Of a stretch of DNA of 64,000 nucleotides, positions 11,314 through 27,648 are shown in pieces. The position numbers and the translations under genes were made by a program. Within the stretch, counting starts at the first letter, position 1; every line of letters begins with the position of its first letter. The stretch is from Erigeron canadensis (Eukaryota > Streptophyta > Magnoliopsida > Asterales > Asteraceae): positions 40,034,645-40,098,644 of the forward strand of contig NC_057763.1 in assembly GCF_010389155.1 (NCBI RefSeq). Reading direction: 5' to 3'. The notes beneath the pieces were generated by a model, which was not told the origin of the DNA, did no database searches, and saw only the letters and a program-made list of their open reading frames with translations.

Positions 11314-12704
11314 ATGAAGAGTGTAAATGTTCTTTTGGGCCTTCTATGCATTTGTGTGCTCTTTGGTGTATCAGTGTCCAAACCACTACTTATTAACTTT
11401 GGGGATGCAAACTCCGACACAGGAGGTGTGCTAGCCGGTGCAGGACTCCCCATTGGCCTCCCACATGGCATTACATTTTTTCACAAAGGCACGGGCCGTT
11501 TTGGAGATGGTCGACTCATCCTTGACTTTATTTGTAAGTCAACTCTTTATTGTTATAATGTTATTTGTCATTAACTTCAGCCTTTTGCTTTCTACTAATA
11601 TTGAGTTTTGGAACAGGTGAACATCTACATTTGGGTTATCTGAGCCCATATCTAGAATCACTGGCACCAAATTTTACAAGTGGCGTAAATTTTGCAGTAG
11701 CTGGAGGCATGATACTGCCAAAATTTGTTCCTTTTCATCTTAGTGTTCAAGTTCGCCAATTCATCCATTTCAAGAATCGTTCACTAGAACTTCTGTCACA
11801 TGGTTTGTTTATTTGTCCTCTTCTTGATCCTTTACTCGTATTATTTTGTCCTTGTTTATGATCTTCTGAAAAATGAACGCATAATTTTGAACAGCTCCTG
11901 GGAACTATATCAATGAAGATGGATTTCGTAACGCACTATACATGATAGATATGGGACAAAATGATATCCTTGAAGCACTATATGCGTCAAACCTTACTTA
12001 TGCACCGGTTGCAGCTCAAATTCCATCTTTTGTGGCGGAAACTAAACTAGCTATTCAAGTAAGCATATATATTCGTTGCATTCATCTTATCATTATTCGG
12101 GTATCTACTAATATGCTTAATTTTTATATATGAAATGTAGAACTTGTACCAGTATGGGGCGAGAAAGTTTTGGGTATTCAGCACAGGGCCACAGGGTTGT
12201 GCTCCTAAAGAACTTGCATTACATAAACACACAGATGCTGACCTGGACAAAATCGGATGCTATCGTGTCCACAACGATGTATCCAAACTTTTTAATAAAG
12301 GGTTACGTAGCATGTGCAACGAGCTGAAGTCAGAATTGAAGGATGCAGTTATTATGTATGTGGATATCTACACTATAAAATACGATCTTTTTGCTAATCC
12401 CTCAAAATATGGTAAGAACTTTGCTGGAATTAATCAATTTCAAGAATCATATAAATGATGAGACTAATGCTTTGTGTTGACAGGATTTGTAAAACCACAC
12501 AAGGCATGTTGTGGGTATGGAGGAGATCCAAACAATTACAATGTGACAGCCACATGCGGGCAACCCGGATACAACATGTGCAGTAACGTATCATCGGCCA
12601 TAGTATGGGACGGTGTTCACTACACAGAGGCTGCAAATAAAATAGTTGCTGCTAAAATCCTTTCCATGCCATCACTAAAACTAGGCCGCTTTTGGTCCAC
12701 CTGA
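11314..12704 (+). CDS. GDSL esterase/lipase, copy 2
   Basis: Tandem paralogue of the gene at 8231-9642. Exons: 11314-11533, 11617-11802, 11895-12058, 12141-12411, 12484-12704, giving 353 aa. Exons 2 to 4 have exactly the same lengths as in copy 1. It has an N-terminal hydrophobic signal segment, [10 protein letters not shown] (block I; the residue after the nucleophilic-Ser region is Ala where copy 1 has Ser), [14 protein letters not shown], and [10 protein letters not shown]. Note that block I reads G-D-A-N-S-D: the usual nucleophile position of the GDS motif is Ala here. If the reading is right, this copy may be catalytically altered. Introns have diverged while exons are well conserved. 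Confidence 0.92.
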
Positions 12705-14658
12705 GATTTGAATATTAGATAAATTTGAATAAGATGGATGGATATTTATTCAAATTTGATAAAAGCATTTCATATTTACGAATTTGAAATTGTATCCAGC
12801 ATTGAAATTGCAATAAAAGAATGCTTATTTAAGTACGAGTACTAAGTATACATTGTGACTGAACTGAATTCAGGTTTTGCAACTGATATATGATTCAATG
12901 TATGCTAAAGTGGAGTCTTATAGTATCATAGATAGTTTCACCTTTGTTATGAATTCCCATAAAGGAATTTCTTACATACCTCAAGGGTTCTAGCAAGAAC
13001 GACGAAAAATCTTTGACTACGTGGTCTCTTGAACCCAACCAACCATCCCATGAACCCAACATTCTGTTAGCTAAAGAGTTCGTAAATGGTTCTCCGCACT
13101 ATTAGCCCGGGTATATTTTTCCAAAACACATTTAGACGGGGAAATGGCCCCGCAAACCTTCTTTTTTTTAGCACTCACATAATATAATGTTGATTTTCAT
13201 GCATACATATCTTTTGCTTTATAACTTTTTCAATGGTCATTTTATGTATTCAAACATCTTACCTAAGTTGTGTACTAACAAGTCAAAAGTTGTAATTATC
13301 GTCCTACAAACCAAGTATTCGGTCTTTTAACAAATGATTTTTCAAAGACCAGTGAACACTTGAAAGTGATATGTTGACGTTTTGGACAATACCCAAAAGA
13401 TTCCAATATATCTATTAGGTTTAAAAAATCTACAACATAATTTAATATGCCAATTGTGAGAAAAAGTCCATGGTACAGCTTGACTAATGACTATTAGGTG
13501 GTCTATTATAGAACCTATTCAAACTTTTTTAATGGACTAGATTATAGTAAGACATTAAGACAACTCGGCAATTCTAAGAAAAAGTCCATGGTACAACTTG
13601 GCATTTCTGAGTGTGGTCGGTCTATAAAACGAATGAGTTGATTCTGGTTAGTTTATCCTAATTTTACAACTAAAAAAGAAACAAAAAAGAAAAAATATTG
13701 TTATAGACAATGGAATGTGTCTAAAAGACATCCAACCCCAAAAGGGACGAAAATCGCCCATTTTCTCCAAATAAAAGGTCACATCATTGTTACTTTTACT
13801 TTTGGTCTAATCCATCAAATTTCACTATCTTAAAAGAACCGGCTAAAACAGAGCAAAAGTCGCTCAAAGCCTTGTAAGTTCTTTAATTTTTAAAGTTTAT
13901 TTATTATTAAGAAATTATGATTTTGTGATCATATTTGACACGCCAACTTTCATAGAAAAAAAATTTTATTTTAGTTTCATTGCCAACAAATAGTATTTTC
14001 ATTTGACATTGCCCACCAGGCACCAGCGACCCATTCATTTGGACACCTCTACACCAAATTGTCCATCCAAAATTGTTTAGAATCTAGCTTATGCGTGGCT
14101 TATGCAACCTACAGCAGTAAGCTACAATGAGCTTTGCAACTTATGTTGTAACACTATGGCCGATAAACTGAATCCACATTTTTTAATTGCTTACACCAGC
14201 TTCAATAGTTGCATATAGGGTTTGAAGTCAGCTGAATAGCTGATTACCAACCCAGATACAAGCAGTACTATTTTGATGTTGAATTAGATGATGTCATGCA
14301 GAATTGGAGAAAGCTCAATTCATTACACAATATCAAAGCAGAAATTATAATATTTCCATGACCAGATAACACAGGGAAAACAACGTTGTAGAACAAAATC
14401 AAGTTTGTCTTATAACAAATGTGTTAATGATAGAATAGATCACACACGTGCACACACACAGGTAGAGATACAGACATAAGAAGAGAGTTGTGGCACTGAA
14501 CATAGGATTACATTTACGTTTTCCAATTCACAAGGGTCAGCATATTCATATGGTGATAACATATAGCTTGTTCTGGTTTTACTTCTAAGAAATAATAGGC
14601 ACACAGCTACAAGGAATAAATAAACAATCGAGAATCCAAAAGCTTCCTTCTCTTACTT
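12705..14658. other. Intergenic; no gene seen
   Basis: AT-rich sequence with a direct repeat of gaaaaagtccatggtaca at about 13458 and 13578. The final few hundred bases probably hold the 3' UTR of the kinase gene on the minus strand. Confidence 0.4.
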
Positions 14659-17070
<2,412 letters not shown>

Positions 17071-17308
17071 CGGTATGGTAACTATAACTTAAAACAATTC
17101 TTTCTCGAGCTTTACCGTCTTATCTGCAAATTACACAGCACATGACTTTGTCACACACACACTTAAGAAATTATGATTCCTAATTTCCTATATGTATGAT
17201 CAACGGTTTTCATTTAAAATAAAACTTGACCTAATCATATCAATATAAATATATTGTATGTCAAAATCAATAAGCATATTAGGTCAAACACATCAAAAGT
17301 CAATAGAT

Positions 17309-17402
17309 CTCACGATATTATATACATATACACATATACATATACATACACATAGATATACACATATACATATACATATACACATACACATACATACGTA
17401 TA
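17309..17402. repeat. Degenerate TATACA/CATACA microsatellite
   Basis: About 94 bases built of tatacatatacaca-type units, probably inside the 5' UTR intron of the GSK3-like kinase gene. Confidence 0.8.
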
Positions 17403-17697
17403 ATTAAAAGAACTGAAAAAAATTACAAGCAAGTAAAGGGATCTGCTGGAAGAGTAAGCATAACAATTAACTGAAATTGAGAGTAAAGATAAACATAAGA
17501 AAGTAAAGTTGAGTAGAGTAAAAGAAAATGTAAAACAGGAGATACCTATAATAGTGATGAATTATTTGTTCATGTAAAGAAATTAAATAAAATTAAGTGA
17601 TGGTGTTTGAAGGAGGAAACAATATAATCATAGCACATATGAATGAATTATTATTATTATTATTGTTATAGAGATAGAGATAGATACAGAGTTATAC

Positions 17698-18810
17698 CAT
17701 TGGGAAAGAGAAGACAAGACAGATAATTTCTATCTCATCCGTCCCCTTTGACCGTTCAAACCTTTTTTTTTTATTTATTATTTTGTAATTACTGTTGATT
17801 GGTCAAAAACGATAGTCCACCACATGCATGCCTTTCATACTTTTACCACATTTAATTCACCACTAACTTTTCTTCTTTTTAAAATACGATTACTAAATAT
17901 TATATTGCATCGTATTGTGTTGATTTTAGTTGTTCAAGTTAGGCATGTGAAACCATCATCTCATTTTATTTTTTTATTTTTTTTTATAGATAACTAGCAT
18001 TGTACCCATGCGATACGATGACGGTTTGATGGTAACAACAATTGGTGGTGGTGACGGCGATCGTTGTGGTGACGGACTGTTGGTGGTGGTTGGTGGAATT
18101 AATTGATTTTATGTAATTGATGTAAAAGGGTAGTTGAGATATTTTCGAAGATAAGAGATTGATAATGTAAATTAGTTTGTTAAAGGTAAAATGTTAATTT
18201 TACATCTAATATTTTTATGAGTGAAAAAATGATGATTATTATAATTGTTCTCTTTTTTATAACAAGAATTAAAGCCATTTTTTGAAATAGTGTAGTCTAA
18301 TAATGGGTAGGGTATAAACAATCCTATTTGGTTGATTTTGATTAAAGTTTGAACCAAAACGATAATATGAAATATTGAAACTAAACCATTTACTGTGCTT
18401 GAATAAACCAACCAAAATTGGTTCAATTTCGATTAAAAAGAATGCTAGATTTATAAATATATTACAAATAAATTATTACAAACACAGGTGACATATAATA
18501 TGGATCAATAAAAAATAAAATAAAGAAAACGATTTGATTTGATTAATAGAATATTTGTTTCTAAATTTTTGTCTATTATTAGTTTGTCAACTTATAATTT
18601 TTCTCTGATTAATTTGATGCCTTTAATATCTACTTTTAATTGATACTAGCAATCTAGCATGGTGCCACCAAAATGAGACAGGGCGACGACGGTCTGATGC
18701 TCGTGGTGACTATTGGAGGTAGTAACAGCGTCGACTGATGTAGATTGATGTAAAAATGATAACGGATATATTATAAAAGGTAAAGGTTTAAGATGTAATT
18801 TAGTATATAA
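17698..18810. other. Intergenic with Helitron-like 3' ends
   Basis: Two segments start with CTAG (17994 and 18654) and run into a GGTGGTGACGACGG-like tract followed by TTGATGTAAAA and an AT-rich tail. They look like degenerate minus-oriented non-autonomous Helitron 3' ends. No gene seen. Confidence 0.45.
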
Positions 18811-18821
18811 CTAGATTTTAG

Positions 18822-18842
18822 ACCCGTGTCATATACACGGGT
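18822..18842 (-). repeat. Helitron 3' terminal hairpin
   Basis: acccgtgt-catat-acacgggt: 8-bp perfect stem, 5-base loop, seven bases from the CTAG terminus. This is the standard Helitron 3' architecture. Confidence 0.85.
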
Positions 18843-19014
18843 GTACTTGGTTGCAAAAAATAGATTATTTGAAGAGGTTAAGAATATTCAAGATAAAAAG
18901 TCTTATTACTTGAAAAGGAAAAAATCCTAGAAACAATCGTGAAAGATATTAAAAAAAAATCATGTAAGATGTTAACAACCTAATTAAAAGTAAATGCATT
19001 CAAGAGTTTGAACA

Positions 19015-22000
19015 TTAGAAGGTTGTATCCTCCTTCATCTTTTGCAACACTTCTTTGTAGACGACATTTGTTGTGGTGTTTTTTGGCTTCCCGTCTTTGT
19101 CGCATATCAGCACCTTAAGTCCCTTTTTCGACTTAACCCGAGAGATCGCAACATACAACTGTCCGTGCGTGAAGACTGGACGTTGTAGATACAGACCAAC
19201 GGTCGATAAAGATTGTCCTTGACTTTTGTTGATTGTCATTGCGAAATAAACGACCAAAGGGAACTGTCTTCGATGAAACCTGAACGGTATTCTTTTATCT
19301 GATGGTATTAGCTTCATTCTGGGGATGTAAGTTTTGTACCCAATGTTGTTGCCAGATATCACTTCCGCTTCAATCACATGCTTTCCTAATCTTGTTATCC
19401 TTAATCTCGTCCCATTGCATAACCCATTAGATTGGTCTATATTGCGAAGTAACATCACGGGCACGCCTTCCTTTAGTACCAGTTTGTGATTGGGTATCCC
19501 TGAAACTTTGAACCCATTTAGGATTTCTGGCGCGTACAAAGCTTGTTCAAACTCGTCAATGAACTCTGACTGGCAAACACTGTCTGAGCTGAAGTGAGTA
19601 TGCTCGTCTGCTTTTATCTTCGATAGTACGTATTCATTGATCGAATCGACCTCTTCATTTGTAGGTACCAAAATTGCCTTGTCTTCAAAGTATCCCTTGT
19701 CATTAAGATGTTCTACAATCGAAGGAAAAATAGCTGACACAATAGACTTGACATGATTTTTTTCGGATTTAATCAGCACGTCATTGGGTATCTCAATTTC
19801 TGTAGCTCCGTCGTTGTTACCTTCTGCCGTCCCTTCGCCAACTGTCAATATCCATTCTGCGATTTTTTTTATTTCCTCTTTGTCTTGATTATTTGCGCCG
19901 GTCTGCAAACGCATATTCTGAGTCAATGTGAGGACCTTGCAATGATCCCATAAAAATGAATGGTTTAGCGAAGCATTGACAATTTCCTCTCTATTTCCTC
20001 CTGGAATGACCGGTAGGATTTGACGAAAGTCCCTCCAAAAACGATGACCTTACCCCCGAATGGTTTTTCTGAGTTTGGTCCATGGATTATGTCTCTCATT
20101 GTTCGTTCTAAAGCCTCGAAACAATGCTTATGCATCATGGGTGCCTCATCCCAAATAACCAGCTTTGCCTCTCGTATTAAGTCAGCCAATGGGCTGTCCG
20201 CACTGATGTTACAAAATGAGTCTTCATTGGGAGTAAGTGGGATTGCAAATCTCGAATGGGCTGTTCTTCCTCCTGTTAGTAGTAGTGACGCTATCCCACT
20301 TGACGCGACATTTAAGACTATGCTTCCTTTGCATCGGATTGCCAATGATAACGTCTTCCATACAAATGTTTTCCCTGTGCCGCCGTATCCATATGGGAAA
20401 AAAATGCCTCCGTCATCTTTGGCAACCGCATCCATGATGGTGTCATATACTTTCAGTTGTTCTGCTGTCAGGGTTGCATGTAACTGTTGATGTTCAATTT
20501 GCAGTTTCTCTTTATCATAATTGAGTTCATCCCACTTTTGAGCAGCATCTTCTCAATTTCTGCTAATGCTATATGTTTAATAGCCTCCGGGTCTAAATCC
20601 AAATCTGTAAGTATGTTTAATAATAAGTTTAATAGTAAGCTTACCATAGAGTATAATCTATATTCAATACTGTGTTTTTGTATAGAAGATAAAATGTAAT
20701 ACCTGGCTCGTTAAGCTCTTTTCTTCGGCGGTGAAGTATGTCATCCGTTAGGTTGTCGTATGTTTGTTGCCAAACATATTCAGGCCTTGACAAACTGTCT
20801 GATGTTATAAGCATGACAAATAAGGATCGGCAAAATGAACCTGTAGCCCAAGAACTTGTTTCCTTAATCGATTGTATGTACTCCTCATCACCATCCAATA
20901 GTCCCATTGCGTAGCAAGTTTCTTTGTACGTTTTGTATTCCTTGCCATGTACGGTTTTCAGGTGCTCATAGCATGTGGGTCCCTTAATTTTGTTGAGCAA
21001 AATTCTTAGGTAGTATGTTTCCCCATGTTTTGGAGAAACATAGTTGATCCTCCCAATTGTTGATTTTGTTGTTGTTCGTCTTGTCCATTCCAAGTCTTTT
21101 TTGTTCCAAGTAAATTTTGATGGAATTTCTGCATATGTCATACCTCTTGCCTCTTCATTGACCTTGTTAAGTTCCATCCATTTTAGAAACTAGGATTGTT
21201 TGACTGTATGCTTTGTGACAACATCAGCAATTTCCTCATGTTGATCAAAGAGGATTGGTTTCCGGTCTTTAATGTGGAAGGATAATCTCTGAACGGTCGG
21301 TGTCTGATAGTGGATGTCAAAACCAAATAATCTCCATGCTGCTTTACATGCAAAGATGTAACGACAATCATAGTAACCTGCGATCTCGTCTTCATGTATT
21401 GTTTGGTTTTCCTTGTCGCCATTTCCGTTTTTCTTTGGAAAGCCGACTGTTATTCTGTCTGGTCCCTTGTTGATATATTTAAACAGATATTTGATTGCTC
21501 CGAGTTGGTTACACCATTCGATATTCATGTGTGCTTGATACAGCTTGATGAGTATCGGATTGTAACCCACGACATACCTGGTTCACATACAAAAGAAGCG
21601 ATTTAGATAAGTGCTTATAGTACCGAGCATAAGTAAGCTCGTGTATATGACCAAAAGTTATAATCACGCACAAGTTTAGCAAGAAACACCAGCAACATAT
21701 ACGATTCAAACTGAAAGGGCATAAAAACTTTATATAGAGTCTTAAGAAATATAAGTTAAACCTGTTATCCAATGGAACTCCGTTTTTTTCAACAGTCACT
21801 CCGGTTTTTCTTCTTCTATACACTGGATATCCTTTCCCGTCTATGCGAGTTGATTCTGTAATCTCTTTTGGAAAGTGTTTTGAGCATTTTTTGTCTTTCA
21901 TACAGGTGTTTGATGGGCCGTCCTTTCCGCATGGTCCGTGTATCATAAATTCAGACACAAGATGATGTAACTCACTATCCACTTCTTCATCTGGAATTTC

Positions 22001-24403
22001 AGCTGATATAACACGATCGATATCTTCTGGGGTTCTTATTTTGTTGGTTTCTTCGAAGAATAGACATATATGTGCATGCGGCAAACCCCATTTTTGGAAT
22101 TCCAAGGTGTACACAACGAGTAACATGTAAAAGCATTATAGTTGTTTAAATATATATCATTTTTCATAAACTGACTAAAAAACGTAAAGAAAAGCAGTAC
22201 CTCCCTTGGCTTTCCCGAGTATGTTATCATCTTTTAGATTCTTGATCAAGTGATCCAGCTTCAGCTTGAACATTCTTGTAAGTATGTTCGGCCTGTCTTC
22301 AGATTTAAGTTTGTGTTTTTCTAGGAATCTACAAATTTCGGGCCATTTTGGGTTACACGTAAAGGTTATGAATAAATCTGGATGTCCAAGAGTCTTGCAA
22401 AGCGTCATAGCATCCATGTAGTTCTGCTGCATGTATTTTGCGCCTCCGGTGAAAGTAGCAGGCAGAATTATCCGGGTTCCCATTTGTGAGGCGTCCTTTT
22501 TCCCCGATTGAGCCGCTTTAGACAGATTTTCTTCGGTTGTAACTCTTAGCACCTTTTGATTGCATTTAAAGTAATACAGACGATCATTTTCAACCATGGT
22601 ATATGCGTCTACCGTGAATTGTTGGAATAACTTTCTTGCCATTAGAATCAAAGAAACTTCATGTTGTCTTTGTTGCATTCTATATGCAAAGAATGCTCTC
22701 ATAGAAAGTGTTGTCCATCCTAGGATAATTAATTTTTTTTTTTGTTAATCAGCAGCAAATATTGGATCAATAAACATTGTGTTTGTTAATTAATAAAGTT
22801 GGTGTTATTACCTAGGGCATCTATGTCTTCCACGTCCCTTAATGGTATGCGACTCTGTAACCATCTTCGGCATATGGAAATAATAATGGATATTGTAGAG
22901 CGAGATAGGAGGGATGTAACTCATTGATTCTTTTCAAGGTCCCAGATTTTGTTTCTAAAATTATGTCTCTTTTATCACCAGATCCGTTTATGTCCCCGAT
23001 AATCAATGTTGCGACTTCGTTTGCAGTAGGAAGGTTGTGTGTCCTACCGTCCTTGCCCCTCCGTCCTATCAGTATGAGGTTCACATTTTCGTCACCGTTC
23101 ATGGTTAATCGATCCCTTGCCATTTGAAATTGCTTCACTAAAGGATTAGTGATATCTAACATTCTCTTTAGTTGATGAACAGTCATGAACGGTATTGAAT
23201 CTGGATCTGTTATTGATCCTTTCTTTCCTGAGCTGTTTTATGAACACTCTTAATTGGTTAAACAAATCTATATCTGGTTATGAGGTTTATAGGATGTACG
23301 TAAATCAATCAAAAGTATATTTATAATTAAATGTTTTTGTAAACAAACCTGTATGCAGAAAACCGGTGTGACACTTCATTGTCAGTATCGTAGATATAAA
23401 GTTGACAAAATTTTGGTTTTTGTCCCGTTGCTGGTAACAAACTTCCAATCGAATGATAGTTTTGTCCATGCATTCTGAAACTGTACGGGTCTCCTCCTTT
23501 GTTGTATGTGGTATCAATTTTTCCACCCATTGACGTGAAGCTAAACATCATATTGTACTGCCTGATATGTTCAATGAAATCTTTACTTTGTGGGTTTTGC
23601 CCACGGAATAGTTGAGCTAACATAGTTGGGGGTTCTTGCAGTTTTGGTAGTTGAATTTTTCCTCTCAAACAACATAATGAGTAAGATTTCTTCTTTAAGT
23701 CTGCGTTTCCTCTTATGGCTTCTCCATACCATAGCATTGCTTGCATGATTCACAGATATAAGTCGGGTCATACATGTCAATGTAACCTGTTTAAGGAAGA
23801 GGTTGGCATTACAATAGTGTTTTTGGTCTTATTAGTTATTTATTTTATAGTGCGTACCTCTCGATATTCCGCGTCTGCTGTCATATAAAGACTTCCTCCT
23901 TTTTTTGTATTCGGGTGAGGTTGTTACATCTACATCATGCAGATCTAACTTGTCCAAGATTTCGTATCCTGTTCTTGAGTTTTTTAAGAATTTGTAAGGC
24001 ATTGTGTTTTTCTTCAAAGTCAAGTATACAATTAAGTAGAAGGTCACCTGTGTTGCTTTGCATAGTAGTGACACTCTGTTTTCCGGCTCTGATGGGCTTC
24101 ATATGTTTGCCTTTGTTCTGTTGTTGTGGAGCAAGGTCGTTAATTGGATCGCCATGTCTACTGCATTCTATATTGCAAACATGTAATACAAATTACAAAT
24201 TACTATATTAAAGATTGGAAGTTGTATAATTTAGCAAAGGTAATTATACCAGGAATGTCGTTTGTTGCTTGGTAAGTGATTTGGACTTCATATAATGATG
24301 CTCCATTTGCGGGGGATGTTTCCGTGAAGTCTGCTATGTGTAAATTAGTTCTTCGTTTTCTGGGATTCGGTTTTTCATGAAGATTTCTGGAGTGGTGGTT
24401 CAT
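19015..24403 (-). pseudogene. Helitron Rep-helicase (RepHel), broken
   Basis: Encodes, in minus-strand order, an N-terminal region, a Rep part and a Pif1-like helicase. The HUH motif reads GLPHAHI (about 22067-22087); TFTCNPKWPEI and the tyrosine-containing YLFKYINKGPDR are typical Helitron Rep motifs. The helicase has Walker A GYGGTGKT, Walker B VIWDEAP, and MTINKSQGQSLSTVG and VAISRV near the C-terminus. Some gaps are introns with good signals (for example 21762-21577 and 20702-20606). Others are 1-nt frameshifts: near 20030 (FGG/FRQI region), 20545, 22846 and 23729, with another disruption near 24000; the Rep intron ending near 22100 lacks a good acceptor. The last 303 codons (19926-19015) remain open. 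Not expected to be active. Confidence 0.9.
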
Positions 24404-27400
24404 ATTGATAATTATTGTTGTGTGTAAATTTGCAGATGTAACTTAAAGTTGACGAATTAAAAAAAAATTACCATGGCACTATATATATAAGAGATGAATC
24501 TATTTTTTATGAGTTAGTATATGTGTTGTTGTATTTATTACAATTGTAATGATTATGTAGTTTCCTTATTAGAATACATGTAGAAGAATAATGTAATTTT
24601 CCCCCAAAGATAATAATAATATATTTATTATAATTATTAATAAGATTAAAATGAAAGTTGCAAATACATAATGGTTATATACGTACATACGGATGATTGT
24701 ATGTAGTCTTTTTGTTTATGATGTTTGGATTAAAAAAAATTTTCTTTTTTTTTGTTTTATGTGAGTTGGGACTCCGTTTCAGGGAATTTTTTAGTCAAGA
24801 CAATGTTCATTTGCATACGTTTTAAATTTGTTTTGAGCTTTTGAATTTATAGCAACATGAAATGTGCAAGGCATTGAGTTTCGACCATTATAGATGAATT
24901 CCATTATAGATGTTAGTGGTATTGCTCCTACGGTTTCAACGCTACTACTTAATAGTTTATACTTCTCATCAGATGAAAATGTATATTTACTTTGAGGTTC
25001 ATGTTTATCTTTACAAATTCTCATATAAGAAAGCTTAAGTTAGATCAGCAAATTTTTAGAAAATGCAAACAAACCCATATGGAAGACTACAAAAATTTGG
25101 AGCTGCTAGGTTGTGCATTGAAGTTCTTTGAGATAGTCATATGACAGAAAGTGGGTTGATATTTTGGACAAATTGATTATCCAAATAACTGAACTCTGAA
25201 CTCACTTCATAAGAGAGTAATCCAATTAATCTGATTAATAGTTCATGTCATTCAAAAAAGGTTGGCCCAAATTGAGAAAGAAAAAAAAAAGTGTTTTTGC
25301 TAACAATTGAGAAACTCCAAATCACATGATAACAAATTTTCGCGGGATATTTTGCATTTCGAACCAATATATGAAATGTTGGGCCTAATTTTGATGATCA
25401 AATGACACTCAATCTCACTAATCGGAAACAACCGGGCATCAATCTCTATACTCCAATCACCAATATCAAGACGCACGCAAGGTGTTTGATCAAATGCCAC
25501 ACTGGTACAGCAATAGCTAAGCGGTGGCCTTTCACTATTGGGTCAACTCGGACGGAGTAATGGGCTTCGAATTTGTGGGGCGTTTAAGAAAAAGAACTAC
25601 CCATGCCTCATTTTGCCTTTCACATCTATTCAACCTTTCAGGTAACTTTATAAGTTGTGAAAGAAAAGGAAAAAAAAAGGTATCAAAATTATGTGTTTTT
25701 ACTATATTTGGTTACTGGGTTTGGTGTTACCATTCCACCTCGTGTAAACATTTGTGAGCAGATGACACTGCTTAAAGTGTCAAAATTATGGGTGAATAGA
25801 TAACCTGGTCAATGAGGGTGGCTAAATGGGCGACATGTGCGAGGTTGTTTGGTTAACTCTTCATACATGGTTTGTAGCTACTTAGTGGGGTCAAATGTTG
25901 CAGTGTCATAATCTGTTGGCACCCTTCTTTGATTGTATCATAAGTAGTTTGATGTTGCGGGTGGGGCGTTTACTGAAGACCCAGCCGTTAAAGCTCTCAG
26001 ACCACTTTTTTTCATTCTCCGTTTCTTGATATTTCTGTCTAAAATCGTGACACAGCTAAAGCTAAACTGTTGGTCACCAAAAACTGACTGAACTTTTAAT
26101 GAAGTTCATATTTTACACTAAGACTGATCTTTTAGAGATATTCAGTCTCTTCCCTAAACTTGTCATTAGAAAAATAGAGATGAAAACCACCATGAGTCTT
26201 GATGAAATACATACCAATATAATTTTGAAAGGAAAAAAAAAGTTGGGATAATTGAACATAATGTAAACATACTGGTCAAATTAGTTTACAATATTTTCAA
26301 TGCATGTAGAAGCTTTTCGATTCTTGCAGGTAATTGTTGGGTCAAAAATAGGAAACTGAGTAGGATGCCAACATGAGCAAGACAACAGTATAATACATCA
26401 GGTGGTTCCAACCAAGTTAAAACTAAAAAGAAATTAATAAGCACCTGGGAATTTATTAATCAAGATGTAATTTAGTATATAATTTAAAATGTAAATTAAT
26501 TTATCAAGATCAAGTTGGATAATTTCCTATAAATTTTTCCTAAAACGGGTGTTCATTAATTTCAAATATCTCATTTTTCTTAACTATTTTATTTTTAAGA
26601 AAATAAGAGGTTAGAATCATTATTATTATATGAAAATATAGGTTAGAACTCATATAGTCATACATGTTATATTATATTCGTTTTTACAAGAATATACGGG
26701 TTCTATACTAAGCAATTGTTGAATTATATTTCGTTTTTAAAGTTAGTCATGCAAAAGTTTAGTCCGAATAACACACAATATGTATCATGCTAACATACAA
26801 TGTGGATCAATTTGCTATGTCAACATACAATGTGGATCAATTTTTTTTTAAGACTCAAGAAGATGAAGAAATTCGTTTAAATAAAATTTAAATAAAAAAT
26901 ATAGCTAGTAGCTCCAATAAAACTTGAAAACAACCGACCTTGTATGTGTACGTGATTTAAATAAAATAAAAAAATATGTGCCATATGGGTCATATGATTC
27001 ATGCAACATATTGTTGCATAATGTAAAAGAAATGAATAAATGTATCAATGCGAAAAAGTTCCTTTGTCTTATGTTTATGCTGTCTTTACATGGTCAACCT
27101 GAACGAGTTTGACAAAATCATCGGATCATCCAGATGTTAACTAAAAGTGGCACATAGATGATGAAGGTGATTTGTAAAATCAAAAATGAAGATGTATCTT
27201 ATAATAAAGTTTGAACAACCACATTTGTCATGGAGTAGGTTGGATATTGTCTTCATTTTATTTTCTTTTGGATTGTTGGTTTTTGTTAAAAAAAAAAAAG
27301 TATTGTATGTTTGTAAAACTGCATCATTCTTATATTTGCTCTATAAAGCGAACTACTCTTAAGTAATTAAAATATTGAAATAAAGACAATATTATCCCTC

Positions 27401-27529
27401 TTATTTATTTATTAATTTAAACATCTTCACCTGTTTATTTATAATACCTTTAATGAAATAAATTATAACATATATCCTTCAACCTTAAAAAAAAAGTATT
27501 AACATCTCTTTCATCAATTAATTTACATT

Positions 27530-27648
27530 CACCACCACGTCGCTACCATCGTCACCGTCGCGCATCGCCGCCGCCACTGCCGTCGTCGTCAGACCATCGT
27601 CGCTACCACCATCACCGCTGCATCGCGTAGGCATCCATACCGTTCTAA
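27530..27648 (+). repeat. GC-rich Helitron-like 3' tail
   Basis: caccaccacgtcgctaccat-type trinucleotide-like tract ending in gcatcgcgtaggcatccata then a CTAA and T. On the opposite strand it resembles the tracts at 18021-18100 and 18665-18740, so I take it as a third copy of the same degenerate family. Confidence 0.5.

Larger units (their letters stand above)
18811..24403 (-). mobile_element. Degenerate autonomous-type Helitron
   Basis: Minus-oriented Rolling-circle transposon. The 3' end is at 18811: CTAG preceded (in element orientation) by a perfect 8-bp stem with a 5-nt loop, ACACGGGT/ACCCGTGT pairing at 18822-18829 and 18835-18842. The base following CTAG is T, as expected for insertion between A and T. 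It encloses Rep and Pif1-type helicase remnants. The 5' TC end was not found; the 24403 limit is only the outermost coding remnant, so the true element is larger. Confidence 0.85.

Noticed and set aside
20020..20490. 156-codon plus-strand frame
   Set aside because: Antisense to the Helitron helicase; translates to no known motif.
24791..25024. Replication protein A fragment captured by the Helitron
   Set aside because: The 77-residue frame has only a vague resemblance; no OB-fold signature could be seen.
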